Below, in pieces: positions 23,691 to 35,416 of a stretch of DNA of 64,000 nt; within the stretch, counting starts at the first letter, position 1; every line of letters begins with the position of its first letter. Location: positions 52,654,042-52,718,041 of the forward strand of contig CM060734.1 in the NCBI GenBank assembly GCA_030704615.1, read 5' to 3'. This stretch comes from Takakia lepidozioides. Taxonomy: Eukaryota; Streptophyta; Takakiopsida; Takakiales; Takakiaceae. The position numbers and the translations under genes are program-made. The notes below the pieces were generated by a model. It was not told where the DNA came from. It was given only the letters and a program-made list of their open reading frames with translations, and ran no database searches.

Positions 23691-25030
23691 CGCGCCCCTG
23701 CTGTGCATACCCTGCAAGCATCGCGTTGGGCAGTGTTAGAATGACATCTGGTACAATTCCATATTTGACGATGTCACCATGGGCCTCTTTCCACTTTTCC
23801 AGGGCTGCCAGGCTTGCACACACATTGCAAATGGAAACGAATGTGACCTGGTCTGGGTTCAACCCTTCCTGAATCATTCGCTCATAGGTCTCCAAAGCCT
23901 TCATCCTGCACCCTCGCTGAGCATATCCAGCGATCATCGCGTTCCACGAGATCACATCTCGTTCAGCCATATCGTTGAACACTCCCTTTGCATCCTCAAT
24001 GCTCCCACATTTGGCATACATTTTTATCAGGGCAGTGCTCAGAATGGCATTTGGTACTATTCCAGCTTTGAAGATGTCACCATGGATCTTTTTGCCCTTC
24101 TCCAGGGTTGCCAGGCTCACATATGCATTGCAAACACAAACAAATGTGATTTGGTTGGGCTTCACCCCTTCATGCATCATTAGCTCATAGGTCTCCAAGG
24201 CATTCTTACCACAACCATGCTTGCTAAGGCCTGCCATCATTATATTCCACATGATCAAACCTTGTTTAGGCATTTTGTTGAACACTCAGTGTGCATCCAC
24301 AATGCTCCCAATACATGTTAACAAGGGTGTTGCATAGAAAAACGTTGGGCTTGAATCCACTTTGGATAATGTGAGCATGGACCTGTTTTCCGGCTTCTAA
24401 GCCTTTCATCTTGATGCACTTATGCAAGAGACAGACATAAGTACTCTTGGTCCTCCCTCGGAAGCTGTGGTCATGGTGGAGCGCCTGATTTTATCAAATA
24501 TGCCGCTGCCGCTGTTTCCAGTTGACCATCTACCCATGCAGGTTTCCTGTAGCTATCAATCCACAGGGAATCATGGGCACTATTGTACCTGAAATCCGTC
24601 CCTCTTGGATGAATCTGGACCCACACTCCATCCCTGCTCTCCTTCAGCTATCCCTTCCTCAGCACCAATAATGCATAGACCTTGCCCTTGCTGCTAGAAG
24701 CTGACAATGACAGCTGAATTATTTTCTAGCAAACACCCAAACCCTACTGATCACACACTAGATCCTACTCTGAATTGGTCCCAAGACTTTAAAAATGTGC
24801 TTGGAAGAGAGAGAGAGAGAGAGGCTGACAATTTCCAAGAAAGCTTCGTGATGCATCTTGTTGTCTACTTCTCTGTAGTTTAACAGGCATTCACCTTTTC
24901 GCCTCGATTGTCTGACCATTGACTGGGGTCCAAGAAATATTCGTTCCAAAGCTTCTCCTCGTCTCTGTTTTCTGTTTTTGGATATTTGCCTGTTGCCCAC
25001 CTTGGCAGTAACATGACACCATAGATCCAC
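23691..25030 (-). pseudogene. Broken OSB-PPR gene copy (PDF motif plus PLS repeats)
   Basis: The order matches the intact gene at 46.9-50.6 kb. Exon ending 24895 encodes the first half of a PDF motif (KLWNEYFLDPSQWSDNRGEK, donor GTGAAT). The next exon starts at 24614 after GTCCAG and encodes the second half (DSLWIDSYRKPAWVDGQL). PPR units follow: LLHKCIKMKGLEAGKQVHAH, a deletion around 24300, then about two 101-residue PLS units with LEKGKKIHGDIFKAGIVPN and AKCGSIEDAKGVF. It lacks the remaining repeats and the E and DYW domains, has several frame changes, and ends in the GH3 fragment. A (GA)n tract lies at about 24803-24821. Confidence 0.8.
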
Positions 25031-25189
25031 ACAACGAGATAACTTTGCAGAATTCAACATGAAACATTAGGGACGATTCTGATAAGAGGACAAAGCCCTG
25101 ATCCAACCCTGCCAGCCTGCATGACTCCAAAGTACTGATGTCGCCAATCTCTAACAAAATACACAAATGAATGATCTCTAGGGCAGTGT

Positions 25190-26720
25190 TCAGAATGACT
25201 TCTGGTACAATTCCAGCTTTGACGATGTCACCATGGACCTCTTTCCCCTTTTCCAGAGCTCCCAGGCTTGCACATGCATTGCATACACAAACAAGTGTGA
25301 TGTGGTTGTGCTCACCCCGTCGCGCAGCATTTGCTCATAGGTCTTCAGAGCATTCCTACCACACCCATGTTTGGTAAATCCTGCCAACATTACATTCCAC
25401 GTGATCAAAGATCGTTGAGGCATTCTGTTGAACACTTGGTGAGCATCCATAATGCTCCCGCGCTTAGCATACATGTTGACAAGGGTGTTGAGTAGAAAAA
25501 CAATTGGCGTGAATCCACTAATTTGGATAATGTGAGTGTGCACCTGCTTTCCAGCTTCCAGACCTTCCATCTTGATGCACTTAAGCAAGAGACAGACATA
25601 CACATCTGAATCTGCTGAAATGCCTATTTGGTTTAAAGTCTGTAGAGCCTCTGTCGCAGCATGCAAACATCTGGGCCTGCTTCTCCCCATGGTAGTCAAC
25701 TAATGCAAAATCCACAGTTGGAGCCAGGCTCTGAATAAGACTGCAACAAGTCAGAGTGCCACTGACACTGCACCGGAGAACCTGGCCATCGCCCATCTCC
25801 ACCAACACAGCAAGGAAAACTCCCTTTGTCCACAGAACTACGTTGCAAGGGGAGCATCTGTATTGACATTGTCTCACTTGAATTTGTGGAATCCCCTCCT
25901 GTGCTTGAACATCTAAGTGCAATTTTTATGCATTTTATTCTTTCAATAATCAGAAAGATCTGTCATAACCCACACATTTTCACAACCTAGAAAAAACCAA
26001 TCAGGGTGGAGGCAGAAAGATCCAATCACAACCTAGAATTTTGGTATCCAGGTAGGAAACTCGCCCTTGAGACTAGCACAATTGAAATTCATTGAGACCA
26101 AAAAGGTGAAGAATCTCACTCTATCACGCCCTAGTGCTCCATAGTGTTGCAATCCATTGCAGGAACCATCCTGCAGAATCAAGAAAGCCTTGACAATGAG
26201 CCATCTTTATTCCCTCCCAGAATAGTCTGGCTTAGGATGAGGATATGGTCGATACAACCCCTATTTCTCTGGAAGCCTGCCTGACCTTCACTGACTGTGA
26301 GAGAATGTACTCATAAGACGTTGTTTGCCGTAGCCTTGTGGCCATTGACCCCGAGCCCAGTGTGAGCAGAAACCAAAGGGACAGAACCTACCTCTGTCAG
26401 GGGCTGACATTGGTAGTAAGACTTACTTTTATACATAGAATAGCCCAGATTTGTTCTAGCAAAAACCCCAACCCTACTCTTCACACACTGGTTCCGCTGC
26501 TGAATTGCTCCCAAGACATAATGTGCTGAAGAGAGAGAGGATGACAATTTCCAGCAAAGATTTGTAGTGCATCTTGTTGTCTGCTTCTCTATGTAAGCCA
26601 CAGGCACTCACCTTTTTGCCTCGATTGTCCCACCATTGCCCAGAGTACATTCGTTTCCGTTGAATTGCGCAACACAATTCCGAGCCTGGATCCGACGGCG
26701 CATTCATTCAATACAGCGAA
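25190..26720 (-). pseudogene. Second broken OSB-PPR copy
   Basis: About 25699-25190 encodes one PPR unit region: DVYVCLLLKCIKMEGLEAGK, YAKRGSIMDAHQVFNRMPQR and WNVMLAGFTKHGCG. A frameshift follows. About 26720-26450 carries the leader exon of the same gene type, ending GQWWDNRGKK before donor GTGAGT, plus the same leader-intron sequence as the other copies. The middle of the gene is missing or replaced. It lies in tandem with the copy at 23.7-25.0 kb. Confidence 0.7.
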
Positions 26721-27339
26721 TGTACAACCTGGGAAATTCCATGGAACTCCTGGAGCTTCTGAAGACACAATTCCGACCCCGTTTAATCCATGAAACACCG
26801 CACTTGAGCTTGAGCTCAAGAAGTCATTTTTGGTTTTTTCGGGCATTCCGGGCAGATTCCAAAGAAATTGACGACGACCATGACGTGTTTACGAAACGTG
26901 GCGATGATGACGTGGCACTATGGCACCCTATTCCTGCTCTACGCTAAACTAGCTTCCGACCTTCGGTTGTCGCTAGAATTTATCTACATATCTTCAGGTG
27001 TTTTGTGGGCCCAAAAGACTCGCCCCCTTCACTTCCCCTACGCCGGGCACCCCTTGGTGGCTCACTCCAGCAAACTGACCCCGCCGGGGTAGGGGTCGCC
27101 CCACCCTGCGTGACCCATGTGCCACCCGCGAGCCCGCCACAACCACACGGGCCCGCATTCAAGTCCCAATTATCAAACAATGAGAAGCTTTTGAAACAGC
27201 CTCAAGATTTGTTGGGGCGGGTATGTCACTCGGGACGTGACCAGTCCAGTCCAGACCCTAGGGACCTGTAGAGTAGCTAAGAAAAGAGATTAAAAGCCCG
27301 CAGGGCCAGGGATTTTAAGGAAATCAAGCTGGCATATAC
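26721..27339. other. GC-rich intergenic island, nothing recognised
   Basis: 27010-27180 is markedly GC-rich compared with its surroundings and open in more than one frame, but no domain was seen. Confidence 0.3.
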
Positions 27340-27740
27340 TACTTGGGTAAGAAGCCAAATCATGATAAGTTAACCCCAGATTTCACATACAAAGCACCCC
27401 CCATAATTTTTGGCAGATTGGGGTGAAATTTGGTGTGAGGGATTGGGATGCGACCCTTCACTAGAATATAGCACTTTTTCTCGCAGCAAAATTTTGGAAC
27501 ATGGATTCTTTGCTTGTTCAAACATGGAATTTTCCTTTGTTTTTTCCATTTTCCAAAAAGTGCACCGTCTTCAATTGTTATAATCTCCCAAACTAAATGG
27601 TGAAATCTCCCCAAATTTGGCCAAGTTGTCCTTCTGATAGGTAGGAATGAGTTTGTATGATTCATCCACGTGGATGAACGTTGGTAGGCAGGTACATGCT
27701 GACGTGTGAGGGTGGGTCCCGGAGTTGTCCAAAAATCGAC
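27340..27740 (+). repeat. Dispersed repeat family, copy 2
   Basis: It shares CAGATTTCACATACAAAGCA, GTTATAATCTCC and the ATTCATCC..GTGGATGAACG block with 18380-18790 in the same order and orientation. Confidence 0.5.
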
Positions 27741-28203
27741 AAACTGCTCTCGTCGCTTAGGGGTTAACATTCATCCAGGGCAGACTGTAGCCCCCAGGCT
27801 GGTAGCCCTTAAATCGTGGATGCCCGCGGGCAGGGGCCTTCCCGAACGTGAAGAACGCTCGGGATTTATGTTCCTCCAATTGGAGCGGGAGTATTTCGAG
27901 GCATATTCCCGTCAGGATTTACTGTGAGCCGAGGCGGGATGGACTTGCTGGCAAGTAAGTCCATGGAGTGCGGATGGGCACGGCGGAGCAGCACACGTAT
28001 ATATAGCACAGCTGTTTTCCACAACTCTTTAGAGATACTCCAGGCACCCAAGATTATAGCCATTCCCTCCACCATGTGACAGGGTGTAACACTAAGATTT
28101 CTAAATCCATGTCACTAGTCCACTTCCGTTTTGTTCAGATTCTTCGTGTACCACAAAGCAATATGGTTTTGCACGGCCGTCCTCTCCAGGCACTAGCAAT
28201 GTT
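27741..28203. other. Intergenic; nothing recognised
   Basis: A GTATATATAG TATA-like string lies at about 27999-28008, but no gene start was linked to it. The phrase CATCCAGGGCAGACTG near 27772 recurs near 45350. Confidence 0.3.
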
Positions 28204-30029
28204 ACCTTCAATTGAGAGCTTGAGCTGAGGACGTCACTCACAAGTTCCCAGTTGGGACCCAGATCATGCACAAGAGCAAGGATCGCCTGGATCAAACCAT
28301 AAATGTCAGGCATTGCCATCTGCTTAGTCCTCTTACTTTTCACATACGGAGGAGAGAACTATGCAAGAATCTTTTCCTTATTTTCTCGACCCATATTATG
28401 CAGTGATTGATGGATATATGCACATGGAATGTAAGTATCCAATCAATTTTTATCCTTGTACAAGATGATATGCATTGGGTTAAGTATTAGAGGAACAATT
28501 CCGAGGGCCACCCATGCATGCGACCAAGCTCAAGAGTTATTTACTGGCACCTCGGAAGCCAAGTTCATATACCTCAATGAGCTAAATGTAGTATTTGACT
28601 GTACTTTCCGACTGGGATGGTGTGAAATTTGATCTTTTTTTAATTGAGAGTCATCCGGACTGAAGGTTCAAGCATAGCAATTTAGTTGACAAATATTGTG
28701 GTCCTTGTGAGTATCATAAAACGTACATGATATGTTCAGTTAAGAAAGACCTTTCTTTCCCAGGTGTATATGATGATATCAGATCTACTCCCAACACTTA
28801 TAGAGTTAGGAGTTGGTTATGTCTTGTGTTTGATTTACTCAGGGAAGAGAGCTGCAGTGTTACATGTTTCAGTGCAAATGGCCACTGAATAATCCACACT
28901 AGTTCACCTCTTATACTGAAACAGGCAAAGGTTTGCAAAACACAAGCAACAACAAATGCAAGAAGACAATTCACTTTAATCACTCACGACTGTTCTTCAG
29001 ATGAGGACCATGGAATGCCCATTCCAACAGGTGTAGTGACTGGGTCCTGCAAGCCGAATGCCACCACAAGGCAAAAGTCATGAAGCATGAAATAACTCCA
29101 AATTTCTTCTAACTTAACAATTGCAACGCGTACCACTCCACGACAAGATACTTTTCAGAAGCACACAGTGGGAAAGGTCCAATCGGTCTTGTACAAAATC
29201 AACTTTCCTGATGTCAAAATGATGTGAAGCTTGTAACTGACAAACACTTCCACAAGCTTAGCCAAATATGCAGATATGATTAAATACACAAGTTCTTGCT
29301 ATGCTGATTTGTCATTCCACTAATCTACATGCTCCATCTTAACCGTTGCGTCTTGGAACACAAATCAAAAATAAATAAAATTGCAAGGCTTGTTTTTCCG
29401 GCTGCGGTCACGATTACTGTTCTGTCTCATCAGTCTGCCTGGCACATTGGCAATCGGTGTGCCAACCTGTGAAGCAGATATGGTGATGGCTGCAGGAGCT
29501 GCCTCAGGATTCAAGTCAGAGGGTTGCTAAGTTATTAACTTGGGTTTCTTCGACAGTTGCTGCCCTGCCAGTCCTTGTGACCGTGGTGTCCCGGGTGTAT
29601 CTGCTGCAGTACCTGTTACAGAATAAAGCAAGTGTCAGGCATGTTACATGCCTTACAGTGCCATCTCCTTCTCCTGATCAGGTTCTACAACTGGCAAAGC
29701 CCCAACCTACTTGTGGAATGTACCTGTCACTGCCACAGCCATTATGCTTACCATTGGAGCTCCCATGTACAATATAAAGCTTTTCTCTTTCCTTATCATC
29801 TGTTTTGAGCTTCCCCATCTTTAGCATAGCCTTTCAGCTTTAAAGATCCTAAGTGCCTCACAACCTAATGCTTCGTTTTGTCCGACACTTGATTTATTCT
29901 GGAGAGATTCTTGGTATCCAACAATCTTCAAGAGTGACGAAAGAAAACTCAGTCCATGACAATTCTTGATTTGATTCAAATGAAATGGCTGACATACAAG
30001 ACAAAAAAAACTTTCAATGTTTCATCTAG

Positions 30030-30147
30030 CTAGCTACACTTCTGTGACTGGGCAATCTTGTAGGCTTGAAGGGTCTTATATGCAATCCATCCTAGTCCTC
30101 CTACTGAAATCATGGATAACCATGACCACTTGCCCATGCCATAGTTT
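30030..30147 (-). other. Possible last exon with a membrane-like segment
   Basis: After a good acceptor (TTCTCCTCGGTCAG) the frame encodes MGKWSWLSMISVGGLGWIAY followed by KTLQAYKIAQSQKCS and a TAG stop at 30032-30030. It lies just downstream of the glycine-rich ORF on the same strand and may be its alternative 3' exon, but no donor in the right phase was found. Low confidence. Confidence 0.3.
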
Positions 30148-30222
30148 CTGACCGAGGAGAATGGTTATATGGATATTTAGTAACGCAATAAACCTCATTA
30201 CCATATTTGCACATGTCATAGC

Positions 30223-31250
30223 TCATGGAGGAGCCACACCGGGAAATCCTAGAATGCCACCACTAGGATATCCTGGAAAGCCCCCACTGGGATATCCTGA
30301 AAAGCCGCCACTGGGATATGATGGAAAGCCGCCACTGGGATATGATGGAAAGCTACCACTGGGATATGATGGAAAGCCACCACTTGGAAATCCTGGACCG
30401 ATGCCGCCAAGAAACAAACCGGGATAACCTCCGAAATGTCCAAAACCTCCATACAGAGGAGGATGGTACAGGAATGGGTGTTTAGCATCGAAGTACTTCA
30501 GATTACCATATCCACTTGCCAATGCCACAGCTTCTAGAGGAGGCACACCGGCAAATCCGGGAAAGCCACCACTGGGATATCCTGGAAAGCCACCACTGGG
30601 AAATCCTGGAATGCCGCCGCCGGGAAACAAACCGGGATCACCTCCGAAATGTTCAATACTTCCTCCTCCGCCATTGGGATATCCTGGAAAGCCACCACTG
30701 GGAAATCCTGGAATGCCGCCGCCGGGAAACAAACCGGGATCACCTCCGAAATGTCCAATACTTCCTCCTCCGCCACTGGGATGTCCTAGAAAGCCACCAT
30801 TGGGATATCCTTGAAAACCGCCACTGGGATATCCTGGAAAGCCACTACTGGGAAATCCTGGAATGCTGCTGCCAGGAAACAAACCGGGATAACCTCCAAC
30901 ATGTCCAAGACTTCTAGACAGATGGTCCACGACTGGATGTTGACGTTTTTCACTATTATTGAGGTTATTACCAATACCTCCATCAGGAATGCCTTCATCG
31001 CTTGGATTTCTACTCTGAGAACCATCACCATCAGGCCCTGGAGGACTTCCTAGGGCTCCAAGCTCATGACCCAGAGAAGGCCCAAAACTACTCAAAAGAC
31101 TAGGATCACTAGGTTTGTTGATGAGGTCCAAATCACCTAGCACTACACCCTCTCAATCATGCTTGCTCCCAACACCTTCGCTTGTAGCTTTACTAAGAAA
31201 ATCAGAAACAAGAGGGAAGGCACCATACGAATTCGTTGCACAGTCTTCAT
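30223..31250 (-). CDS. Glycine/proline-rich repeat protein with signal peptide, frame-broken
   Basis: An ATG at 31250 starts a typical signal peptide (VPSLLFLIFLVKLQAKVLGA) but reaches TAG at 31145-31143. The long open frame that follows (31143-30223) is offset by a single-base shift and has no ATG start. It encodes about 300 residues: an acidic Ser/Pro/Asn-rich head, then GFPGYPSG-type octapeptides (24-nt DNA unit) and a longer repeated block beginning GGGGSIGHFGGDPGLFPGG. No Cys is present in the repeats. Such proteins are usually cell-wall structural proteins. The shift is either a sequence error or a disabling mutation; a real microexon structure is also possible. The gene lies inside a long intron of the EAF1-like gene, on the same strand. 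Confidence 0.55.
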
Positions 31251-31929
31251 TGCAAGCAATCAATCCTTTAGCTGGACCTAAACCTCTCCCTCCCTTCCCA
31301 AATCTATAGCAAGCTCACGCAGACGCACACACAAGTTGTTGGTAAGCCGCTCCAAAGACTTAGTTTATATAGTGACTGAAGGCCAAGGCCCTCGAAATGG
31401 TTGTCCAATTTTCCAGAAAAACAAAAAAGAAGCTCAGATGTCTTAAAAGTGAAATCACCTAAAGAGAACTTAATAGAAACAGAAAAAAGAAAAAGAGAAA
31501 GAAAACAGAGCCCTAAATATTGGATGCCTAGTTCAATGAAATGAATGGCTTACGTTGAAGCCTAAAAATCTAAATATAACTGATCTCCATCCATCTTATA
31601 TAGTTTAAAATTCAAAATAGATGGAAAGTCTTTGAAGGCTAATGAAAACTAGTTTTTCATCCATCTTTATGGATGACCAGTTGACACAAGTTAACATTTC
31701 ATCCATCTAACTCCTTAGGGCGAATTTAAGATTTTTCATCCATCCATGAGGCAAAAAACTCAAATAATCGGCTTCCATGAGTGTCGTTGACTTCATAATT
31801 TGGTGTCGTCCCTAATCTCCTTTCTTAAGCACCAAACTTGGTGACAAATTAAGATTCGCCATCCAATGGTGGTTTGAAGTTTCTTTCTGACTTTCTCGAA
31901 ATCAAGGATAACTGGACAAGCATTTTTTC

Positions 31930-32645
31930 TCTCCAGGAAATTTTCTACAGCCCTCACACAGGCCCTCGATGCATTGGCTCTCATAGGTTGCAGCTGGAAA
32001 CAGGGAAATGGTGTTCTAGAGATAGAACTCGAGACTCCTCAATCTGCATATTGGAGGAAGAGCACCACTTCTTCCGTGCTGGATATTGTGAGATATGTGA
32101 GAGATACAACTGCCTTTTTAAAGATACCCATTCCTTGGCAGAGGTCGTCAGCTTGAAGTCCACACTGTTTGAAGGCCACCTGCTTTGAGACCCTTCGTCT
32201 TAGGGCATCACTTGATCTGAACAAGTCATTTCTATGCTCTACCCTGTCAAATGGGGCCTCGTGGCCCTGGGGCACTATAAGTTTTCTTCTTTCATTATTT
32301 ATTTCTTTTTGGGCTCCCCACAACCTACGGATAGAGACTGCCAGATGGGAAAACCTGCAACGGGAGGACCACCTATGTCCAGCTTGCACAGGGCGCAACG
32401 GGGAACTTGAAACTGAAGAAAACTTCTTCTATTGCCCTCTATACCACGAGTTCCTCGGGAGATTCCACTGTCTATTCCGCGGAACCCAATCTCTCACTGA
32501 AGTCTTCCACTATGAGGATCAGAAATGCTTGGCAACTTACCTGCACGAGGCCTTCACCCTTAGACACTCACAGAGCAATAGTTTTTATTCTTGGCTCTGG
32601 TTTTGTTTCCTTTCTCATGTTTTTCTACAGTTCCTATGTATGTAT
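31930..32645 (+). mobile_element. LINE 3' end: two tandem Cys-rich ORF2 tails plus 3' UTR
   Basis: About 31985-32170 reads LEEEHHFF, ERYNCLFKDTHSLAEVVSLK. About 32330-32580 repeats the pattern at higher quality: HLCPACTGRNGELETEENFF, CPLYHEFLGRFHCLF and TQSLTEV. This is the C-terminal CxxC...H...C module of plant LINE reverse transcriptases. The 3' UTR (copy R4 of the family at 1405-1590) follows at 32540-32640. It lies in an intron of the EAF1-like gene, antisense to it. Confidence 0.65.
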
Positions 32646-35416
32646 GTCAATTGCACTGACCAACACAGACAAAGAAAAACTGGCTGTTCTCTCTCCATAC
32701 TCTTCCAATGAATGGATCAGACATGTAAAATGTTGAGATTCTCACACTACAAGATTAAAGTATAAAGTGACATGAACTTCAGGTCCAGCAGATCACTCTT
32801 ACCGCCTCAACTGTGGCCCAGTGCAATTCCACAGAAGCTCGATAAGTCTCAATTGAGCCAGCAGGTATCACATAAAATAGCGATTCCTGGATCATTGTAT
32901 GGAAATCATTTGAGTCAGCTTTCCCACAGATAGTACCAATTTGAACCTACAGATTTTGACAATACCAAATTAGCTGAACAACTTGTCATAACCTGCTAGT
33001 GGATAGATTGTAAACTTGGTACCAACTTGGTCAGCCATGCATCTAAGAAAATGGACAGACATGGAGATTCAAGTAGACAAGATTGATGAACAATAGCTGA
33101 AGTCATTGCATTGATGCCTGACTATGCACTCTCAATATCCTCGCAGTATTGGGGGTTTGAGGATATCGAGGTGCACCACAGGTACGGGTTAAATAGAAAG
33201 AGAACAGAGAAGGGCTATTATGAGTTGCATAGTCAAGCACTACTCATCGTCCCTTCTGGACAAGAAACTGGAGCATACCTCAGTGAACTGGTCTTCCCAT
33301 AACGGCTCCAAAACGCTACTGAAAGCCACTCAGGGGTTGCAGGAGCCTCAGCTTGTGCGATCAGTTCACTGCCTAATGACTCCTTCAGAAAACGCTTGGC
33401 ATAGTCATGGATTGGTAGAGACGTCTTCTTCAGCTTGGTACTGTCCACTGCCTTTCCCAACACCTGAAAGATTCACGATGTCAAATCAAAGGATCTACAC
33501 ACACTGTAAATTGGTGTGAGTGAGAGCACAATTGCAAACATTAGGTGTGATTCCACCTAGCTTGCCATAGCTTTGTGGCCATAGAGCCATGCCTGGTTAA
33601 CAGAGAACAGGAAAGAAAGGGGACAGGGGGACAGGAGGAGCACAGAATGCACCCAACTACCTGCTTGTTCTAGTAGTGGGAACTGTGTGGTTGAAAAAGA
33701 AAGGAAGATAGACCTTAAATTATGGAGGACTCATGCATGGAGAAATCATGGAGAATCTGATGTTTGTAAAGGGCCTCAAACAAACTCTAAAAATTATCAT
33801 TCTCATCTTTGTGCAACTTTTCACACAAACTCTGAACGTCACCTGTCCTGCACCAGGGACATCAACATCCATTGGATCAGCTTCAATATCGTGTATCTGA
33901 GCTTTCAGCTCGTGCAAAGGCCCAGTTTTCGGTTTGATCAACAATGCCTCAACTGAGCGCCAAAACTCATAAAAAGCATTTGACAGGAGGCGTGCCACTT
34001 TACGCTGTCCCTGATTCAACTCAGCTGCCAAAAAATCAGACTGCTGCCTTTCTTGCGCAATCCACCGACAGAATTGGGCAGCAGCAGCTACTTTCCATAA
34101 TCGCTCCTGCAAAGTTCCATTCACCAAATCAAGTTAAGGTGCAATGAAACCATGTATGACCAATTGATGCCTCCTCAGAAACGAGAGGATCTCACAGAAA
34201 GGGACCAATGCAAGGTTAAAAACTCAAACTATTACTTTCTTGGCCACTGGGCAATGTAGTTTCGGACCCAGGTGCTGATGCTACCTAAGTACACCTGAAG
34301 GCCTGCGAGAATTACCACTGAAAGGGAACTTGGAAGGAGGGACCAGAAGACCCCATGTGACTCAGAACCTGACAAGAATCGAAAGTCCCAAAAAAGTTTG
34401 AAAGTACCTGCATAACATCATTTGCCAGCCAAGCCATTTCTTCAAGTACAAAATCCCAGTGCGTCTTCACTTTGAAGGGGTCAGCCAGAGGCTCTCTCTC
34501 TGCCCACTCTGCTGTCTCCTTAATTGACGCCTACATGTTGGCACAAAAGACACAATTAAGATTTACAAAACCATCCTCAAAAGAAGGAAGTACCCCTTCT
34601 AAGGAAGGGGCTCTTGGACACTCACCTGGCCAACATCTTTGCTGCTGTCCAAGTACAATCTGGAAAACTGGGTCCTTCACCCACTAACAAACAGCATCAG
34701 CTACACAATTGTCAATAATTGTTCTTCGCCAACTGCACTATCATACTATTTCGTTGAATCATACATCCAACTGCGTCTTTCCTTTCATGGAAGTTGCTGG
34801 ATATTAGGATGCAACCATCTCCACCAAGAAACAGTTGGCAGCGATTAGATTCCAGCAGCCCTCACACTTAGAAGGTTAGTTGACTTGCTTAGACTGAAGA
34901 GTCTCTCATCATCCTAGTGCATGTCTACTGTTAGCTAATTCACAAGAAGAAGCCATACTGCACCACACCAGGTTCATCCCTCATTGATGCATGACACTCA
35001 AATCTCCACCGACTAGCAGAGCAAGTTCTACCAAACCCACCTAACACTCATGTGAGTTCACAAAATCAGCTAAAACTGAAGGCCACTAAATCACCAAAAC
35101 ACTTCCGTGCTAATTTGTGCCTTGTTTGAAAATTGAACATATAATTCAAACAATAGAGAAACACAACTAGTTGCCCAACCTTGATATGTTCAGCCTCTTC
35201 TAGAATGAAATCTTCCGGCGCCTTCTTTTACTTTGGTGAAAGATCTGCCTTATGCCTCGCCACTTCAGATTTTACAGTTCAATCCCGCTCCCTCCCCCAA
35301 GGAAGTACTATACCTGGAAACCTGCTATCTGATGATGCACCAGCAAGTGAAGTCCGGCCTACAGTTCTAACCCCACCTAAAACAGCAGATGCTTGCCCTC
35401 TAGCCTTAATTTCTTC

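Larger units (their letters stand above)
28204..35416 (-). pseudogene. EAF1: EAF1-like chromatin modification gene (HSA + SANT), degraded
   Basis: Plant EAF1 is a scaffold of the NuA4 histone acetyltransferase complex. Exons seen: 35416-35180, 34530-34408, 34106-33843, 33463-33279, 32886-32803, 29612 to about 29385, 29046-28988 and about 28320-28204. Landmarks are DFILEEAEHIK, then the HSA domain (THWDFVLEEMAWLANDVMQ joined to ERLWKVAAAAQFCRWIAQER and LSNAFYEFWRSVEALL), LPIHDYAKRFLKE, ESLFYVIPAGSIETYRASVE, RDRSRKNK, and the SANT start LVHDLGPNWELVSDVLSSS. The first three exon lengths are multiples of three and phases agree. Lesions: in-frame TGA 35281-35279, TAA 35230-35228, TAG 29529-29527, a one-base frameshift near 33315, and a SANT exon that does not join in frame. 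Residues after SANT and the long N-terminus are missing. The call is a decayed or truncated copy. Confidence 0.75.

Noticed and set aside
30161-30917. Plus-strand Pro-rich ORFs opposite the glycine-rich protein
   Set aside because: Antisense shadows of the GFPGYPSG repeats; no start context or signal peptide.
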